Positions 42,719 to 53,136 of a stretch of DNA of 64,000 nucleotides are shown here, one piece after another (position 1 is the first letter of the stretch; each line of letters opens with the position of its first letter). The stretch is from Candidatus Rokuibacteriota bacterium. Lineage in GTDB: Bacteria; Methylomirabilota; Methylomirabilia; Rokubacteriales; CSP1-6. The stretch spans positions 41,735 to 105,734 of the forward strand of contig VGLJ01000008.1 in NCBI GenBank assembly GCA_016866775.1, written 5' to 3'. Made by a program: the position numbers and the translations under genes. The notes beneath the pieces are model-generated. The model made no database searches, had not been told where the DNA came from, and saw nothing but the letters and a program-made list of their open reading frames with translations.

Positions 42719-45027
42719 GCGTGATGAAGACCACGCGTGACGTCAAGGGAGTCGGCCTCTCGATCCCGCGCCCCGACGGGCCCGACAAGGTGACGGGCAA
42801 GGTCCAGTACGTCGCCGACATCACGCCGCGCGGCCTGCTCCACGCCAAGCTCCTGCGCAGCCCGCACGCGCACGCGAAGATCGTGCGGATCGACGTGAGC
42901 AAGGCGCGCGCGCTGCCCGGCGTCCGCGCCGTCCTGACCGCCGCCGACATTCCCGAGCTCAAGGGGAAGCCGGCCTCGCGTGCGCATGCCGTGCTCGCCA
43001 TCGACCGTGTCGTCTTCGCCGGCCAGCCGGTCGCGGCGGTGGCCGCCGACGAGGTCGCGATCGCCGAAGAAGCGCTCGATCTCATCGACGTGCAGTACGA
43101 AGTCCTGCCGGCCTCGGTCGATCCGCTGCAGGCGATGAAGCCCGGCGCGCCGCCGGTCGCCGAGCTCGGCACGGAAGCCGACCTCAGCGAAGCGATGGCG
43201 CACTCGGCCGTCGCGATGGCGAAGGGCGAGACGCCGACCAAGGCCGTGAACGTCAGCCAGACGGCGCACGTGAAGCGCGGCGACGTCGCGAAAGGCTTCG
43301 CGGAGTCCGACGTCGTCCTGGAACACACCTACCGCGTGCCGATGGTCCATCAGGGCTACATCGAGCCGCACGCGGTGCTCGCCGAATGGGACCGCTCGGG
43401 CAACCTCACGTTGTGGGCGAGCACGCAGGGCTCGTTCAACACACGCAGCGAAGTGGCGGACGTGCTCGGCCTCGAGGAGAACCGCATCAAGGTGATCCCC
43501 GTCGAGTGCGGCGGCGGCTTCGGCGGCAAGATCCGCGCGCTGTGCGAGCCGATCACCGCGATCCTCGCGCGCGTCACCGCGCGGCCCGTGCGCTACGTGA
43601 TGACGCGGCGGGAAGAGCTCGAGGCGGGCATGCCCGCGCCGCAGGTCATCATCCGTCTCAAGACCGGCGTGAAGAAGGACGGCACGCTCATGGCGCTCGA
43701 GGGCGAGACCGTGCTCGAGTCCGGCGCGTTCTCCGGCACCGTGCTCGCCGTGAGCGCGGTGTTCCTCGGCAGCCTCTACAAGTGGCCCGCGTTCGACATC
43801 AAGGGCTCCGAGGTGCTCACGCACAAGCCGAGCGTCGCGGCGTATCGCGCGCCGGTGGCGCCGCAGAGCATCTTCGCGATCGACTCGCAGATGGACGCGC
43901 TCGCGCGCGCGCTGAACATCGATCCGGTCGCATTCCGCGCGCGCCATCTCTCGAAGCCCGGCGATCCCATGGCCAACAACCAGCCGTGGGCGAGCATGGG
44001 CGCGCCCGAGGTGCTGCAGAAGGCCGGCGCGCATCGCGTGTGGAAGGAGCGCGAGGCGTGGAAGAAGGGTGCGAAGCCCGGCACCCTCCGCGGCGTCGGC
44101 CTCTCGCTCGGCGGCTGGCTCGGCGGTCTGCAGCCCACCGGCGCGAGCGTGAAGCTGAATCCCGACGGCACGCTGAGCGTGCTCACGGGCCAGGTGGACA
44201 TCGCGGGGACGAACATCGCGCTCGCGCAGATCGCGGCCACCGCGTACGGCGTCGACATCGACAAGGTGAAGATCACCACGGGCGATACGGACGTCGCGCC
44301 GGTCACCGGTCTCAGCGCCGGAAGCAAGACCGTCTATACCGTCGGCGTGGCGGTGCTGCAGGCCGCGCAGGCGGCGCGCAAGCAGACGTTCGAGATCGCC
44401 GCGGCGGAGCTCGAAGCGGCGGTCGACGACCTCGAGCTGGTCGACGGCAAGATCGTCGTGCGCGGCGTGCCGGGAAAGGGCGTCACGCTCCAGTCGATCG
44501 GCAAGAAGGGCAACCTCTACATGTCGAAGGTCGAGCCCGTGATCGCCTCGTCGCATCCCGCCTTCAGCCAGCAGGCGCCGGCGTTCGCGTCGCAGATCGC
44601 GCGCATCGAGCTCGATCCCGACACGGGCGAGGTGACGCTGAAGGACTTCGTGATCGTCCAGGACGTCGGCAAGGCGATCAACCCGCTCGCCGTCGAAGGG
44701 CAGATGCAGGGCGGCGCGGTGCAGAGCCTCGGCATGGCGCTCACCGAAGGGCTCGTGTACGACGACCAGGGGCGGCTCACCAACCCGAGCCTGCTCGACT
44801 ATCGCAAGCTGACCGCGGCCGATCTGCCGAACCTCGAGACCGTGATCGTCGAGGTGCCGTCGCCCGCCGGACCGTTCGGCGCGCGCGGCGTCGGCGAGCC
44901 GCCGATCATCCCGGCGCCGGCCGCGATCGCCAACGCGATCGCCGACGCGACGGGAGTCCGGCTCACCGAGGCGCCGCTCACGCCCGAGCGGATCGCGCTG
45001 GCGCTCGCGCGCCGCGGCGCCGGGTAG
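42715..45027 (+). CDS. Molybdenum hydroxylase large catalytic subunit (xanthine dehydrogenase/aldehyde oxidase family)
   Basis: This 770-residue protein binds molybdopterin cytosine dinucleotide. It contains YVADITPRGLLHAKLLRSPHAHAKI at the N-terminal domain, then VECGGGFGGKI, a cofactor-binding loop. The catalytic Glu is in GARGVGEPP near residue 729. The loop that in form I CO dehydrogenase is AYxCSFR reads VAAYRAPVAPQS here, so it is not a form I CODH. It would hydroxylate an aldehyde, purine or N-heterocycle. ATG 42715 overlaps the small-subunit stop as ATGA. Confidence 0.93.
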   Translation: MSVMKTTRDVKGVGLSIPRPDGPDKVTGKVQYVADITPRGLLHAKLLRSPHAHAKIVRIDVSKARALPGVRAVLTAADIPELKGKPASRAHAVLAIDRVVFAGQPVAAVAADEVAIAEEALDLIDVQYEVLPASVDPLQAMKPGAPPVAELGTEADLSEAMAHSAVAMAKGETPTKAVNVSQTAHVKRGDVAKGFAESDVVLEHTYRVPMVHQGYIEPHAVLAEWDRSGNLTLWASTQGSFNTRSEVADVLGLEENRIKVIPVECGGGFGGKIRALCEPITAILARVTARPVRYVMTRREELEAGMPAPQVIIRLKTGVKKDGTLMALEGETVLESGAFSGTVLAVSAVFLGSLYKWPAFDIKGSEVLTHKPSVAAYRAPVAPQSIFAIDSQMDALARALNIDPVAFRARHLSKPGDPMANNQPWASMGAPEVLQKAGAHRVWKEREAWKKGAKPGTLRGVGLSLGGWLGGLQPTGASVKLNPDGTLSVLTGQVDIAGTNIALAQIAATAYGVDIDKVKITTGDTDVAPVTGLSAGSKTVYTVGVAVLQAAQAARKQTFEIAAAELEAAVDDLELVDGKIVVRGVPGKGVTLQSIGKKGNLYMSKVEPVIASSHPAFSQQAPAFASQIARIELDPDTGEVTLKDFVIVQDVGKAINPLAVEGQMQGGAVQSLGMALTEGLVYDDQGRLTNPSLLDYRKLTAADLPNLETVIVEVPSPAGPFGARGVGEPPIIPAPAAIANAIADATGVRLTEAPLTPERIALALARRGAG

Positions 45028-45050
45028 GACATGTCGGAGAAACGGCACTC

Positions 45051-45102
45051 GCCGAGGGGGTGGGGGGTGCCGAGGGGGTGGGGGGTGCGTCTCGCACCCC
45101 CC
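45051..45102. repeat. 18-bp tandem repeat followed by a perfect 10-bp hairpin abutting the ModE-like start
   Basis: GCCGAGGGGGTGGGGGGT occurs twice in tandem (45051-45068, 45069-45086). The end of the second copy forms the left arm of GGGGGGTGCG / CGCACCCCCC (45080-45089, 45093-45102) over TCT. The right arm ends exactly one base before the ATG at 45103, leaving no room for a ribosome binding site outside the hairpin. A similar G-rich hairpin precedes the gene at 59371. Confidence 0.75.
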
Positions 45103-45465
45103 ATGTGGTTCAAAGTGCGCGCCTGGATCACCTTCGGCGACGACGTCAAGTTCGGCGACGGCCGGGCGCGGCTGCTGGAGCTGATCGAGACGCGCGGCGC
45201 GCTCAACAAGGCGGCGGACGAGCTCGAGATGTCGTACCGCAACGCCTGGGGCTACCTGCAGGAGCTCGAGCGCGCCGCCGGCTTCAAGTTCGTCGAGCGC
45301 GCGCCGGGACGCGGGCCGCAGAGCGGCATGCGCCTGACGGCGCGCGGCAAGCGCTTCGTCGAGCGTTACCGGAAATTCCGGGTGGCGCTCGAAGCCACCG
45401 TCGACCGGCAGTTCACGAAGGTGTTCCTGCGCGCGCCACGGAGGCGCCGATCGTTCTCCGCCTGA
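45103..45465 (+). CDS. ModE-type winged-helix molybdate/tungstate-responsive regulator (DNA-binding domain only)
   Basis: This 120-residue protein corresponds to the N-terminal DNA-binding domain of ModE. It has FGDGRARLLELIETRGALNKAADELEMSYRNAWGYLQELERAAG, the LysR-like helix-turn-helix of that family, followed by the wing. The molybdate-binding TOBE domains are absent; single-domain ModE-like proteins are common. I chose ATG 45103. ATG 45031 would add residues encoded only by the G-rich repeat. It lies between the molybdenum hydroxylase and the TupC-like ATPase, so it probably controls the Mo/W island. Confidence 0.85.
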   Translation: MWFKVRAWITFGDDVKFGDGRARLLELIETRGALNKAADELEMSYRNAWGYLQELERAAGFKFVERAPGRGPQSGMRLTARGKRFVERYRKFRVALEATVDRQFTKVFLRAPRRRRSFSA

Positions 45466-45476
45466 CGGGCGTCCGC

Positions 45477-46574
45477 GTGCGTTACCGCGACGTCGACGTG
45501 CTGGACGTCGCCGAGCTCGACGTCCGGCGTGGCGAGGTGCTCGCGATCATCGGGCCGAACGGCAGCGGGAAGTCGACGCTGCTCCGCGTGCTCGCGCTGC
45601 TCGAGCCGCCGGCCGCGGGCGAAGTGCGCGTGGACGATCGCGTCGTCGCGCCGGCGCGCGCGCTCGCCGAACGCCGCCGCATGGCGACGGTCTTCCAGCA
45701 GCCCTCGCTCGCGCGCGGCAGCGTGGAGGACAACGTCGCGCTCGGGCTTCGGTTCCGCGGCGTCGCGGCGCACGAGATCGCCGCCCGCGTCGACCGCTGG
45801 CTCGCGCGACTCCGGATCGATCACCTGCGCGATCGCTCCTCGCGCGATCTCTCGGGCGGCGAGGCCCAGCGCGTGGCGCTCGCGCGCGCGCTCGTGCTCG
45901 AGCCCGACGTGCTGCTGCTCGACGAGCCGTTCGCCGCACTCGACGCGCCGGCGCGGGCGGCGCTGATCCCGGAAGTCGGCGAGATCCTCCGCGCCGACGG
46001 CATCACCACGGTGCTCGTCACGCACGACCGTGCCGAGGCCCAGGCGCTCGCCGACCGCGTGGCGGTGCTCCTCGGTGGCCGGATCAGTCAGCTCGACGAG
46101 ACCGCGCGCGTCTTCTGGGCCCCGGCGTCCGAGGAGGTCGCGCGGTTCGTGGGCGTCGAGACGATCGTCGAAGGGCAGGTGGAGAGCGCGCAGGGCGGCG
46201 TGGCGACGGTCGCGGTCGGCACGCGGCGCGTCGAGGTCGTCGCCGAGGCGTCGGCGGGCGAGCACGTCCGCGTGGCGATCCGCCCCGAGGACGTGACCCT
46301 GCTCGGCGCCGGCGAGCCGTGGCCGATCACCAGCGTCCGCAACCGGCTCGACGGCGTCGTCAGCACGGTGGTCGCCTCCACGCCGTCGGTCCGGGTGGTC
46401 GTGGATTGCGGATTCCCGCTCGTCGCCGCCCTGACGACGCGGTCCGTGAGAGAGCTGGGGCTCCGGCCGGGGGTGGCCGTCACCGCGGTCTTCAAGGCCA
46501 GCGCGGCACACCTGATTCGCTATGCCGCGGCCCGCCCTGGGTTCCTTGACACCCCCCAACGCGCGGGTCTATAA
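45477..46574 (+). CDS. Tungstate/molybdate-type ABC transporter ATP-binding protein (probable TupC)
   Basis: This ATPase of about 365 residues has Walker A GPNGSGKST, signature LSGGEAQRVALARAL and Walker B LLLLDEPFAALD. A C-terminal TOBE-like region (about residues 240-350) typical of oxyanion importers follows. It is the likely partner of TupB 9 kb upstream. The start is unclear: family sequence appears to begin upstream of GTG 45477 (IVLRLTGVRVRYRDV), where no ATG, GTG or TTG exists. ATC 45450 follows GGAGG by 5 bases, and CTG 45462 overlaps the regulator stop as CTGA. I give the first canonical codon. Confidence 0.85.
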   Translation: MRYRDVDVLDVAELDVRRGEVLAIIGPNGSGKSTLLRVLALLEPPAAGEVRVDDRVVAPARALAERRRMATVFQQPSLARGSVEDNVALGLRFRGVAAHEIAARVDRWLARLRIDHLRDRSSRDLSGGEAQRVALARALVLEPDVLLLDEPFAALDAPARAALIPEVGEILRADGITTVLVTHDRAEAQALADRVAVLLGGRISQLDETARVFWAPASEEVARFVGVETIVEGQVESAQGGVATVAVGTRRVEVVAEASAGEHVRVAIRPEDVTLLGAGEPWPITSVRNRLDGVVSTVVASTPSVRVVVDCGFPLVAALTTRSVRELGLRPGVAVTAVFKASAAHLIRYAAARPGFLDTPQRAGL

Positions 46575-46575
46575 C
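46546..46575 (+). promoter_or_regulatory. Strong sigma-70-type promoter before the ydcH-family gene
   Basis: A perfect -35 TTGACA (46546-46551) and a -10 TATAAC (46570-46575) are 18 bases apart, overlapping the end of the upstream ATPase gene, whose stop is at 46572-46574. This is the clearest promoter in the window. Transcription would begin near 46582, giving a leader of about 120 bases before the ydcH-family start. Confidence 0.75.
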
Positions 46576-46635
46576 GAGCTTACCCGCAACCAGAAGTAGG
46601 GAACCGGGGGGGAGTATCGAAGAAGGACGCGCCCA

Positions 46636-46673
46636 AGCCAGCGACCGGGACGGTTCGCTGGCTCGTTTGTTTT
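46636..46673 (+). terminator. Intrinsic terminator or attenuator hairpin with T-rich tail
   Basis: AGCCAGCGA (46636-46644) pairs perfectly with TCGCTGGCT (46655-46663) over a 10-base loop and is followed by CGTTTGTTTT. It lies between the promoter at 46546-46575 and the ydcH-family start at 46705. It could therefore either end the upstream operon or stop most transcripts from that promoter, giving a short RNA of about 90 bases. Confidence 0.7.
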
Positions 46674-46704
46674 CGGGACCCCGTCACCGTAGAAGGAGGC
46701 CCGC

Positions 46705-46926
46705 ATGGATCGAGAGACGCTGATCGAGCGACTCATGGCCGAGAACGAGGAGTTCCGACGCCTCCGGCAGGAGCACCAGGAGCACGATCACGAGCTGGAG
46801 CAGCTGAAGGGAACGGCCCCGCTCTCGGCGAGTCAGCAGTGGCGGATCAGCGAGCTCAAGAAGCTGAAGCTGATGGCGAAGGACCGGATGGAGACGATCA
46901 TCCGGCATTCCGCCGTCAACGCCTGA
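46705..46926 (+). CDS. YdcH family (DUF465) small coiled-coil protein
   Basis: This 73-residue, strongly charged protein is almost entirely helical. The DUF465 pattern is [20 protein letters not shown] followed by [20 protein letters not shown]. The function of the family is not established. The GAAGGAGG ribosome site before ATG 46705 is strong, and it has its own promoter, so the protein is probably abundant. Confidence 0.88.
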   Translation: MDRETLIERLMAENEEFRRLRQEHQEHDHELEQLKGTAPLSASQQWRISELKKLKLMAKDRMETIIRHSAVNA

Positions 46927-46939
46927 CGGCCGGACTTCG

Positions 46940-47491
46940 TTGAGTCGAAGGCCGCGGTCGCGCCCGGGCTACCGCGGCCTTTCCCACCTCAGCCCCGACG
47001 GTAATGCCCGCATGGTGGACGTCTCCGCCAAGGCGGGGACCGCGCGCGAAGCGGTCGCGCGCGGCGTGCTGCGGATGACGCCCGCGACGCTCAAGGTGAT
47101 CCGTGAAGGCAACGCGCCGAAGGGCGACGTGCTCGGTGTGGCGCGCACCGCCGGCATCCTCGCGACGAAACGGACCAGCGACCTCATTCCGCTGTGTCAC
47201 CCGCTGCGGATCACGGGCGTCGACGTCTCGTTCAGCGAGAACGAGCGCCGCGGAGAGCTGACCGTCGAGGCGCGCGTGCGCACCGTCGACAAGACCGGGG
47301 TGGAGATGGAAGCGCTCACGGCGGTGAGCGTCGCGGCGCTGACCGTGTACGACATGATCAAGGCCGTGGAGAAGGGCGTGACGATCGAGCGGATCGAGCT
47401 GGTGGAGAAGGTGGGAGGCAAATCGGGCGCATGGAAGAGGCAACCGAGCGGGCGGGCGCTTGAGCGCCCGGGCGCCCGCGAGTCCAAATGA
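46940..47491 (+). CDS. moaC: Cyclic pyranopterin monophosphate synthase MoaC
   Basis: This protein makes cyclic pyranopterin monophosphate in molybdenum cofactor synthesis. It shows [31 protein letters not shown] with the catalytic Lys/His region, [22 protein letters not shown] and a final VGGKSGAW. Because the conserved LSHL block lies before the first ATG (47012), translation must begin upstream, and TTG 46940 is the only usual start in frame; it gives 183 residues. Bases 46948-46981 form an 11-bp hairpin inside this 5' region. The gene completes the Mo/W island. Confidence 0.92.
   Translation: MSRRPRSRPGYRGLSHLSPDGNARMVDVSAKAGTAREAVARGVLRMTPATLKVIREGNAPKGDVLGVARTAGILATKRTSDLIPLCHPLRITGVDVSFSENERRGELTVEARVRTVDKTGVEMEALTAVSVAALTVYDMIKAVEKGVTIERIELVEKVGGKSGAWKRQPSGRALERPGARESK
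46948..46981. promoter_or_regulatory. 11-bp perfect hairpin overlapping the start of moaC
   Basis: AAGGCCGCGGT (46948-46958) pairs with ACCGCGGCCTT (46971-46981) over a 12-base loop, ending in three Ts. It lies 21 bases after the ydcH-family stop and may end that transcript. It is also within the translated part of moaC if TTG 46940 is the start, so it could limit moaC expression. Confidence 0.55.
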
Positions 47492-48615
47492 AGACAGCGC
47501 TGATTCACTCGGAGGCGTGGCGGGATTTCGACTACGGGCCGCAGCATCCGCTGCGCATGGAGCGCCTCGGGCTCACGTGGCGGTTGATGGAGGCGTTCGG
47601 CCTCACGTCGCTGCCGGGGTCGACCCTGCATCGTCCCGAGCCCGCGCCCGAGGCGGCGATCGCGCGCTATCACCATCCCGAGTACATCGCGATGCTGAAG
47701 GCGTGCAACGGCGGCGTGGTGCCGCCCGCGGCCGCGCTCTTCGGGCTGGGTCCGGGCGACAATCCGATCTTCCGCGGCGTGTGGGACTGCGCGCGCCTCG
47801 TCGGCGGAGGCTCGCTGCTCGCCGCCGATCTGATCGCGCGCGGTGAGGTGGATCGCGTGTTCCACTTCGCCGGCGGGCTCCACCACGCGGTCGACCAGCG
47901 CGCGTCCGGCTTCTGCTACGTCAACGACGCCGTGCTCGCGATCATGCGGCTGCGCGAGCGCGGGCTGCGCGTGGCCTACGTCGACATCGACGCGCATCAC
48001 GGCGACGGCGTGCAGGCGGCGTTCTATCGTGATCCGAACGTGCTGACGATCTCCACGCACGAGCGCGGCGAGCGCCTCTTCCCCGGCACCGGCTTCGTCA
48101 ACGAGGCGGGCGAGGGCGCGGGCGTCGGGTACTCGGTGAACCTTCCGCTCGAGGCGTACACCGACTCGGCCGTCTACCTCCCGGCCTTCGAGGAAATCGT
48201 GCCGCCGCTGCTCGACGCGTTCAAGCCGGACGTGGTCGTCGCGCAGCTCGGCGTGGACGCGCACCGCACGGATCCGCTCACCCATCTGCAGCTCGACATC
48301 CAGGGCTTCGTGGGCGCCGTGCGCCGGATCACGGAGCTCTCGCCCCAGCTCCTGGCGCTCGGCGGCGGGGGCTACGATCTCCAGAACGTCGCGCGCGGCT
48401 GGACGGCCGCGTGGGCGGCGATGAACGACGTGGAGCCGCCGAACGACCTCCCGGCGTCGTACGCGGAGACCGCGCGGTCCGCCGGCTTCCGCGCGACGAC
48501 GCTGTACGACGGCCCCGTGGCAATCCCTGATGAGATTCAGGGCGCGGTGCGAGACTATGTCGGCCGCCAGCTGACGAAAGTCCGTGAAACGATCTTCCCG
48601 CACCACAGAATCTAA
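47488..48615 (+). CDS. Histone deacetylase family protein, AcuC-like
   Basis: This 375-residue arginase/deacetylase-fold protein has [26 protein letters not shown] with the double His of the active site, [19 protein letters not shown] with the Asp/His zinc ligands, and [19 protein letters not shown]. The zinc and catalytic residues are all present. Bacterial AcuC removes acetyl groups from proteins such as acetyl-CoA synthetase. The ATG at 47488 overlaps the moaC stop by 4 bases. Confidence 0.93.
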   Translation: MKTALIHSEAWRDFDYGPQHPLRMERLGLTWRLMEAFGLTSLPGSTLHRPEPAPEAAIARYHHPEYIAMLKACNGGVVPPAAALFGLGPGDNPIFRGVWDCARLVGGGSLLAADLIARGEVDRVFHFAGGLHHAVDQRASGFCYVNDAVLAIMRLRERGLRVAYVDIDAHHGDGVQAAFYRDPNVLTISTHERGERLFPGTGFVNEAGEGAGVGYSVNLPLEAYTDSAVYLPAFEEIVPPLLDAFKPDVVVAQLGVDAHRTDPLTHLQLDIQGFVGAVRRITELSPQLLALGGGGYDLQNVARGWTAAWAAMNDVEPPNDLPASYAETARSAGFRATTLYDGPVAIPDEIQGAVRDYVGRQLTKVRETIFPHHRI

Positions 48616-48655
48616 CCGGCGGCGTCCGGGCGCCGGCGCGTCCCTCCGAGGAATC

Positions 48656-49252
48656 TTGATCACGTTCGAGGGCGTCGAAGGCTCCGGGAAGACGACGCAG
48701 ATGGCGCGCCTGGGGCGCTGGCTCAGGGGGCGCGGTTACAAGGTCGAGCTGACCCGCGAGCCTCACGGCACCGCGCTCGGCGCCGGGGTGCGCCGTCTCT
48801 TCGAGCTCGGCCCGCGGCCGCTCGCGCAGACGTTCCTCTTCCTCGCCGCGCGCCAGCAAAACGTCGCGGAGAAGATCCGGCCGTGGCTCGCGAGCGGGCG
48901 CATCGTGCTCTGCGACCGCTACACCGACGCCACGCTCGCCTATCAAGGGTACGCGGGCGGCATCGATCCGGCCACGATCCGCGAGCTCAACGTGCGCGCG
49001 ACGGGCGGCGTGCTGCCCGATCTCACGCTGCTCTTCGATCTCGACCCCGCGGAAGGCTTCCGGCGGATCGGGCGCCGCCGGCGCGATCACTTCGAGCGGC
49101 AGGCGCTCGCGTTCCACGGGCGTGTCCGGAGGGGCTACCTCGAGATCCAGCGCGCGGAGCCGAAGCGCGTGCGGATCGTCGACGCCTCGCGGACCCCCGC
49201 GGAGGTCGGCGCGCAGGCGCGCGCGATCATCGAGGAGTTCTTGCGTGCTTGA
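48656..49252 (+). CDS. tmk: Thymidylate kinase
   Basis: This 198-residue kinase has the P-loop FEGVEGSGKTTQ at residues 4-15, the substrate segment TREPHGTALGAGVR and the CDRYTDATLAYQG motif near residue 85. The usual REPGGT is REPHGT here. It phosphorylates dTMP to dTDP. I chose TTG 48656 because the protein then starts at the conserved ITFEGVEG and has GAGGA 4 bases upstream; the ATG at 48584 lies inside the acuC-like gene. It opens the tmk-holB-ricT-metG block. Confidence 0.93.
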   Translation: MITFEGVEGSGKTTQMARLGRWLRGRGYKVELTREPHGTALGAGVRRLFELGPRPLAQTFLFLAARQQNVAEKIRPWLASGRIVLCDRYTDATLAYQGYAGGIDPATIRELNVRATGGVLPDLTLLFDLDPAEGFRRIGRRRRDHFERQALAFHGRVRRGYLEIQRAEPKRVRIVDASRTPAEVGAQARAIIEEFLRA

Positions 49253-50123
49253 GGCACTGGCCGACCAGCCGCGCGCGGCGCAACTCCTCACGCGCGCGCT
49301 CGAGAGCGATCGCGTCGCCCACGCGTACGCCTTCATCGGTCCACCGGGAAGCGGCCGCACGTCGGCGGCGAAAGCGTTCGCCGCCGCGCTCGTCTGCGCG
49401 AAGGGCGGATGCGGGGCCTGCCGCGATTGCCGTCTGGCCGCCACAGGGCAGCATCCGGATGTCCATCTGATCGTGCCGACGCCTCCGCCGAGCAACCCGA
49501 AAGGGACGCCGCTCATCCGCCTGGATCAGATTCACGAGCTGGAGCGCAAGGCGTCGCTGCGGCCGCTGATGGCCGCGCGCAAGGTTTTCATCATCGACGA
49601 CGCCGAGCGGATGACTCCCGACAGTCCGCAGGCGTTCCTCAAGACCCTCGAAGAGCCGCCGGCGCGGACGGTGATCATCATCGTGCTGCCGACGGCGCGC
49701 GCGCTGCCGGCGACCATCCTGTCGCGGTGTCAGCGTGTGCGCTTCGTGCCGCACGACGACGGCGCGGCGGCGGAGTCCGTCACCGCCGTGCTCGCGCTCC
49801 TCGAAGAGGTCCGCGCCGGGGGCGGGGAAGTGCTCCTCCGCCGGAGCCAGCGGATCGAGCGGGCAAAGGCCGAGGCCCTCGTGGACGGCCTCTGGCGCCT
49901 CGCGCGTGACCTCCTCCTCGCCGCCTCCGGAGCGCCGGCGACGCTCCTGACGGCGCCCGACCGCGGCGCCGCGATCGTCCGGGAATCCGCGCGGTGGACG
50001 ACCGACGAGCTCCTCGGGGTCATCCGGCTGTGCCGGGAGGCGCGCGACGGCCTGCTGCGCAATGTCTCGCCCGGCCTTACCATGGAAGTCTTGTTGAGCC
50101 GCGTGGCCCTGCGCGCGGCCTGA
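49245..50123 (+). CDS. holB: DNA polymerase III subunit delta'
   Basis: This 292-residue AAA+ clamp-loader subunit has a P-loop variant GPPGSGRTS near residue 32, a zinc-binding Cys set C51, C56, C59 and C62 (CxxxxCxxCxxC) and the sensor region FIIDDAERMTPDSPQAFLKTLEEPP, where E replaces the usual NA in LKTLEEP-type sequences only slightly. It helps load the sliding clamp. GTG 49245 overlaps the tmk stop by 8 bases (GTGCTTGA). Confidence 0.93.
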   Translation: MLEALADQPRAAQLLTRALESDRVAHAYAFIGPPGSGRTSAAKAFAAALVCAKGGCGACRDCRLAATGQHPDVHLIVPTPPPSNPKGTPLIRLDQIHELERKASLRPLMAARKVFIIDDAERMTPDSPQAFLKTLEEPPARTVIIIVLPTARALPATILSRCQRVRFVPHDDGAAAESVTAVLALLEEVRAGGGEVLLRRSQRIERAKAEALVDGLWRLARDLLLAASGAPATLLTAPDRGAAIVRESARWTTDELLGVIRLCREARDGLLRNVSPGLTMEVLLSRVALRAA

Positions 50124-50138
50124 GAGACGGGAAGGACG

Positions 50139-50992
50139 ATGGACGAATATCTGATCGGGGTGCGGCTGCGCGAGCGTGCGCCCGCCGACGACTACAAGCT
50201 GGTCGACCTCTTCGCGCGCGTGGGGGATCTCGTGCTCGTCGAGACCGCGACCGAGCCGCTGGTGGGCGAGGTGCGCCGCCCGCGCCGCCCGGTCCCCGAG
50301 CACAAGCGCGATCAGCTCTACCGCCGCGTGCTTCGCCTCGCGACCGACCACGAGACGCGCGACTACCACGACCGGCGCGAGCGCGAGCAGCGCGGGATCG
50401 GCACCGCGCAGGGCCTCGCCCGCCAGCGCAACCTCGCGATGAAGGTCGTCGACGTGGAGATGCATCCCACCGCGCGCCGTGTGACCGTCTACTTCGGCGC
50501 CGACGAGCGTGTCGACTTCCGCGAGCTCGTCCGCGACCTCGCGCGCGAGTTCCGCTCGCGCGTGGAGATGCGGCAGGTCGGCGCGCGCGACACCACGCGG
50601 TTCATGGACGGCATCGGCCCGTGCGGGCGCCAGCTCTGCTGCAGCTCGCATCTGAGGAAGTTCGAGCCGATCTCCGTGAAGATGGCGAAGGCGCAGGACA
50701 TGCCCCTCACGGACAACCGCTTGGTCGGCAACTGCGGCCGGCTCAAGTGCTGCCTGCTCTACGAGTTCTCGACGTACCAGGAGCTGCGCAGCTATCTGCC
50801 GCGGGTGAACACGCCCTGCCAGGCCTCGTGTGGCGGCGGCGGATGCATGACGGGCAAGGTGCGCTCGCTGCGCGTGCTCAAGCAGTCGGTGCTCGTCGGA
50901 TTCCCCGACGGCACGGAGGCCGAGGTGCCGCTGGACCAGCTCACGTGGGAGGGCCGTCCGCACGTGACGCCGGAGGGGTCGCCGAACGCGTG

Positions 50993-50993
<1 letters not shown>
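50139..50993 (+). CDS. ricT: PSP1 domain protein RicT/YaaT-like
   Basis: This 284-residue protein has the PSP1 C-terminal domain with conserved Cys clusters: GIGPCGRQLCCSSHLRKFEPISVKMAKAQ, NCGRLKCCLLYE and SCGGGGCMTG. In Bacillus the orthologue forms an Fe-S complex with RicA and RicF that controls RNA maturation. The place between holB and metG is the conserved one in many bacteria. Its TGA overlaps the metG ATG by one base. Confidence 0.93.
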
Positions 50994-52887
<1,894 letters not shown>

Positions 52888-52891
<4 letters not shown>

Positions 52892-53136
52892 GCCCGCTCT
52901 CCGCCGAGCTGGAGGGGTACGTGTCGACGATCGTGGCCGCGGCCGAGCGGGACGACTCGATCGCGCGCGTGCTGCGTGAGATCTGCGCGCTCGACGGCGC
53001 CGTGCGCGGCGGCGCGCTGGACCTGGTCGGCGGCTATCTCCGCGGCGCGGGCCGGGACGTCATGCAGTGCCTCGACGCGCTCAGACGCGACGAGATCGTG
53101 CGCCGCATCGCCGAGCGCCTGGGCCCGCCCGGGTGA
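52888..53136 (+). CDS. Small uncharacterised helical protein
   Basis: This 82-residue acidic-to-neutral protein (LSAELEGYVSTIVAAAERDD, then LVGGYLRGAGRDVMQCLDAL and ERLGPPG) is predicted to be helical by eye. I do not recognise the family. It is translationally coupled on both sides: ATG 52888 overlaps the metG stop as ATGA, and its stop overlaps the next GTG as GTGA. The position between metG and a membrane protein suggests it is a real gene, but nothing indicates function. Confidence 0.65.

Noticed and set aside
42715..45027. Form I carbon monoxide dehydrogenase
   Set aside because: Subunit order fits CoxMSL, but the large subunit has AYRAP rather than the AYxCSFR active-site loop, so CO oxidation is not supported.
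45031..45102. N-terminal extension of the ModE-like regulator from ATG 45031
   Set aside because: The extra 24 residues come from the G-rich repeat and do not match the family; the conserved domain begins at ATG 45103.
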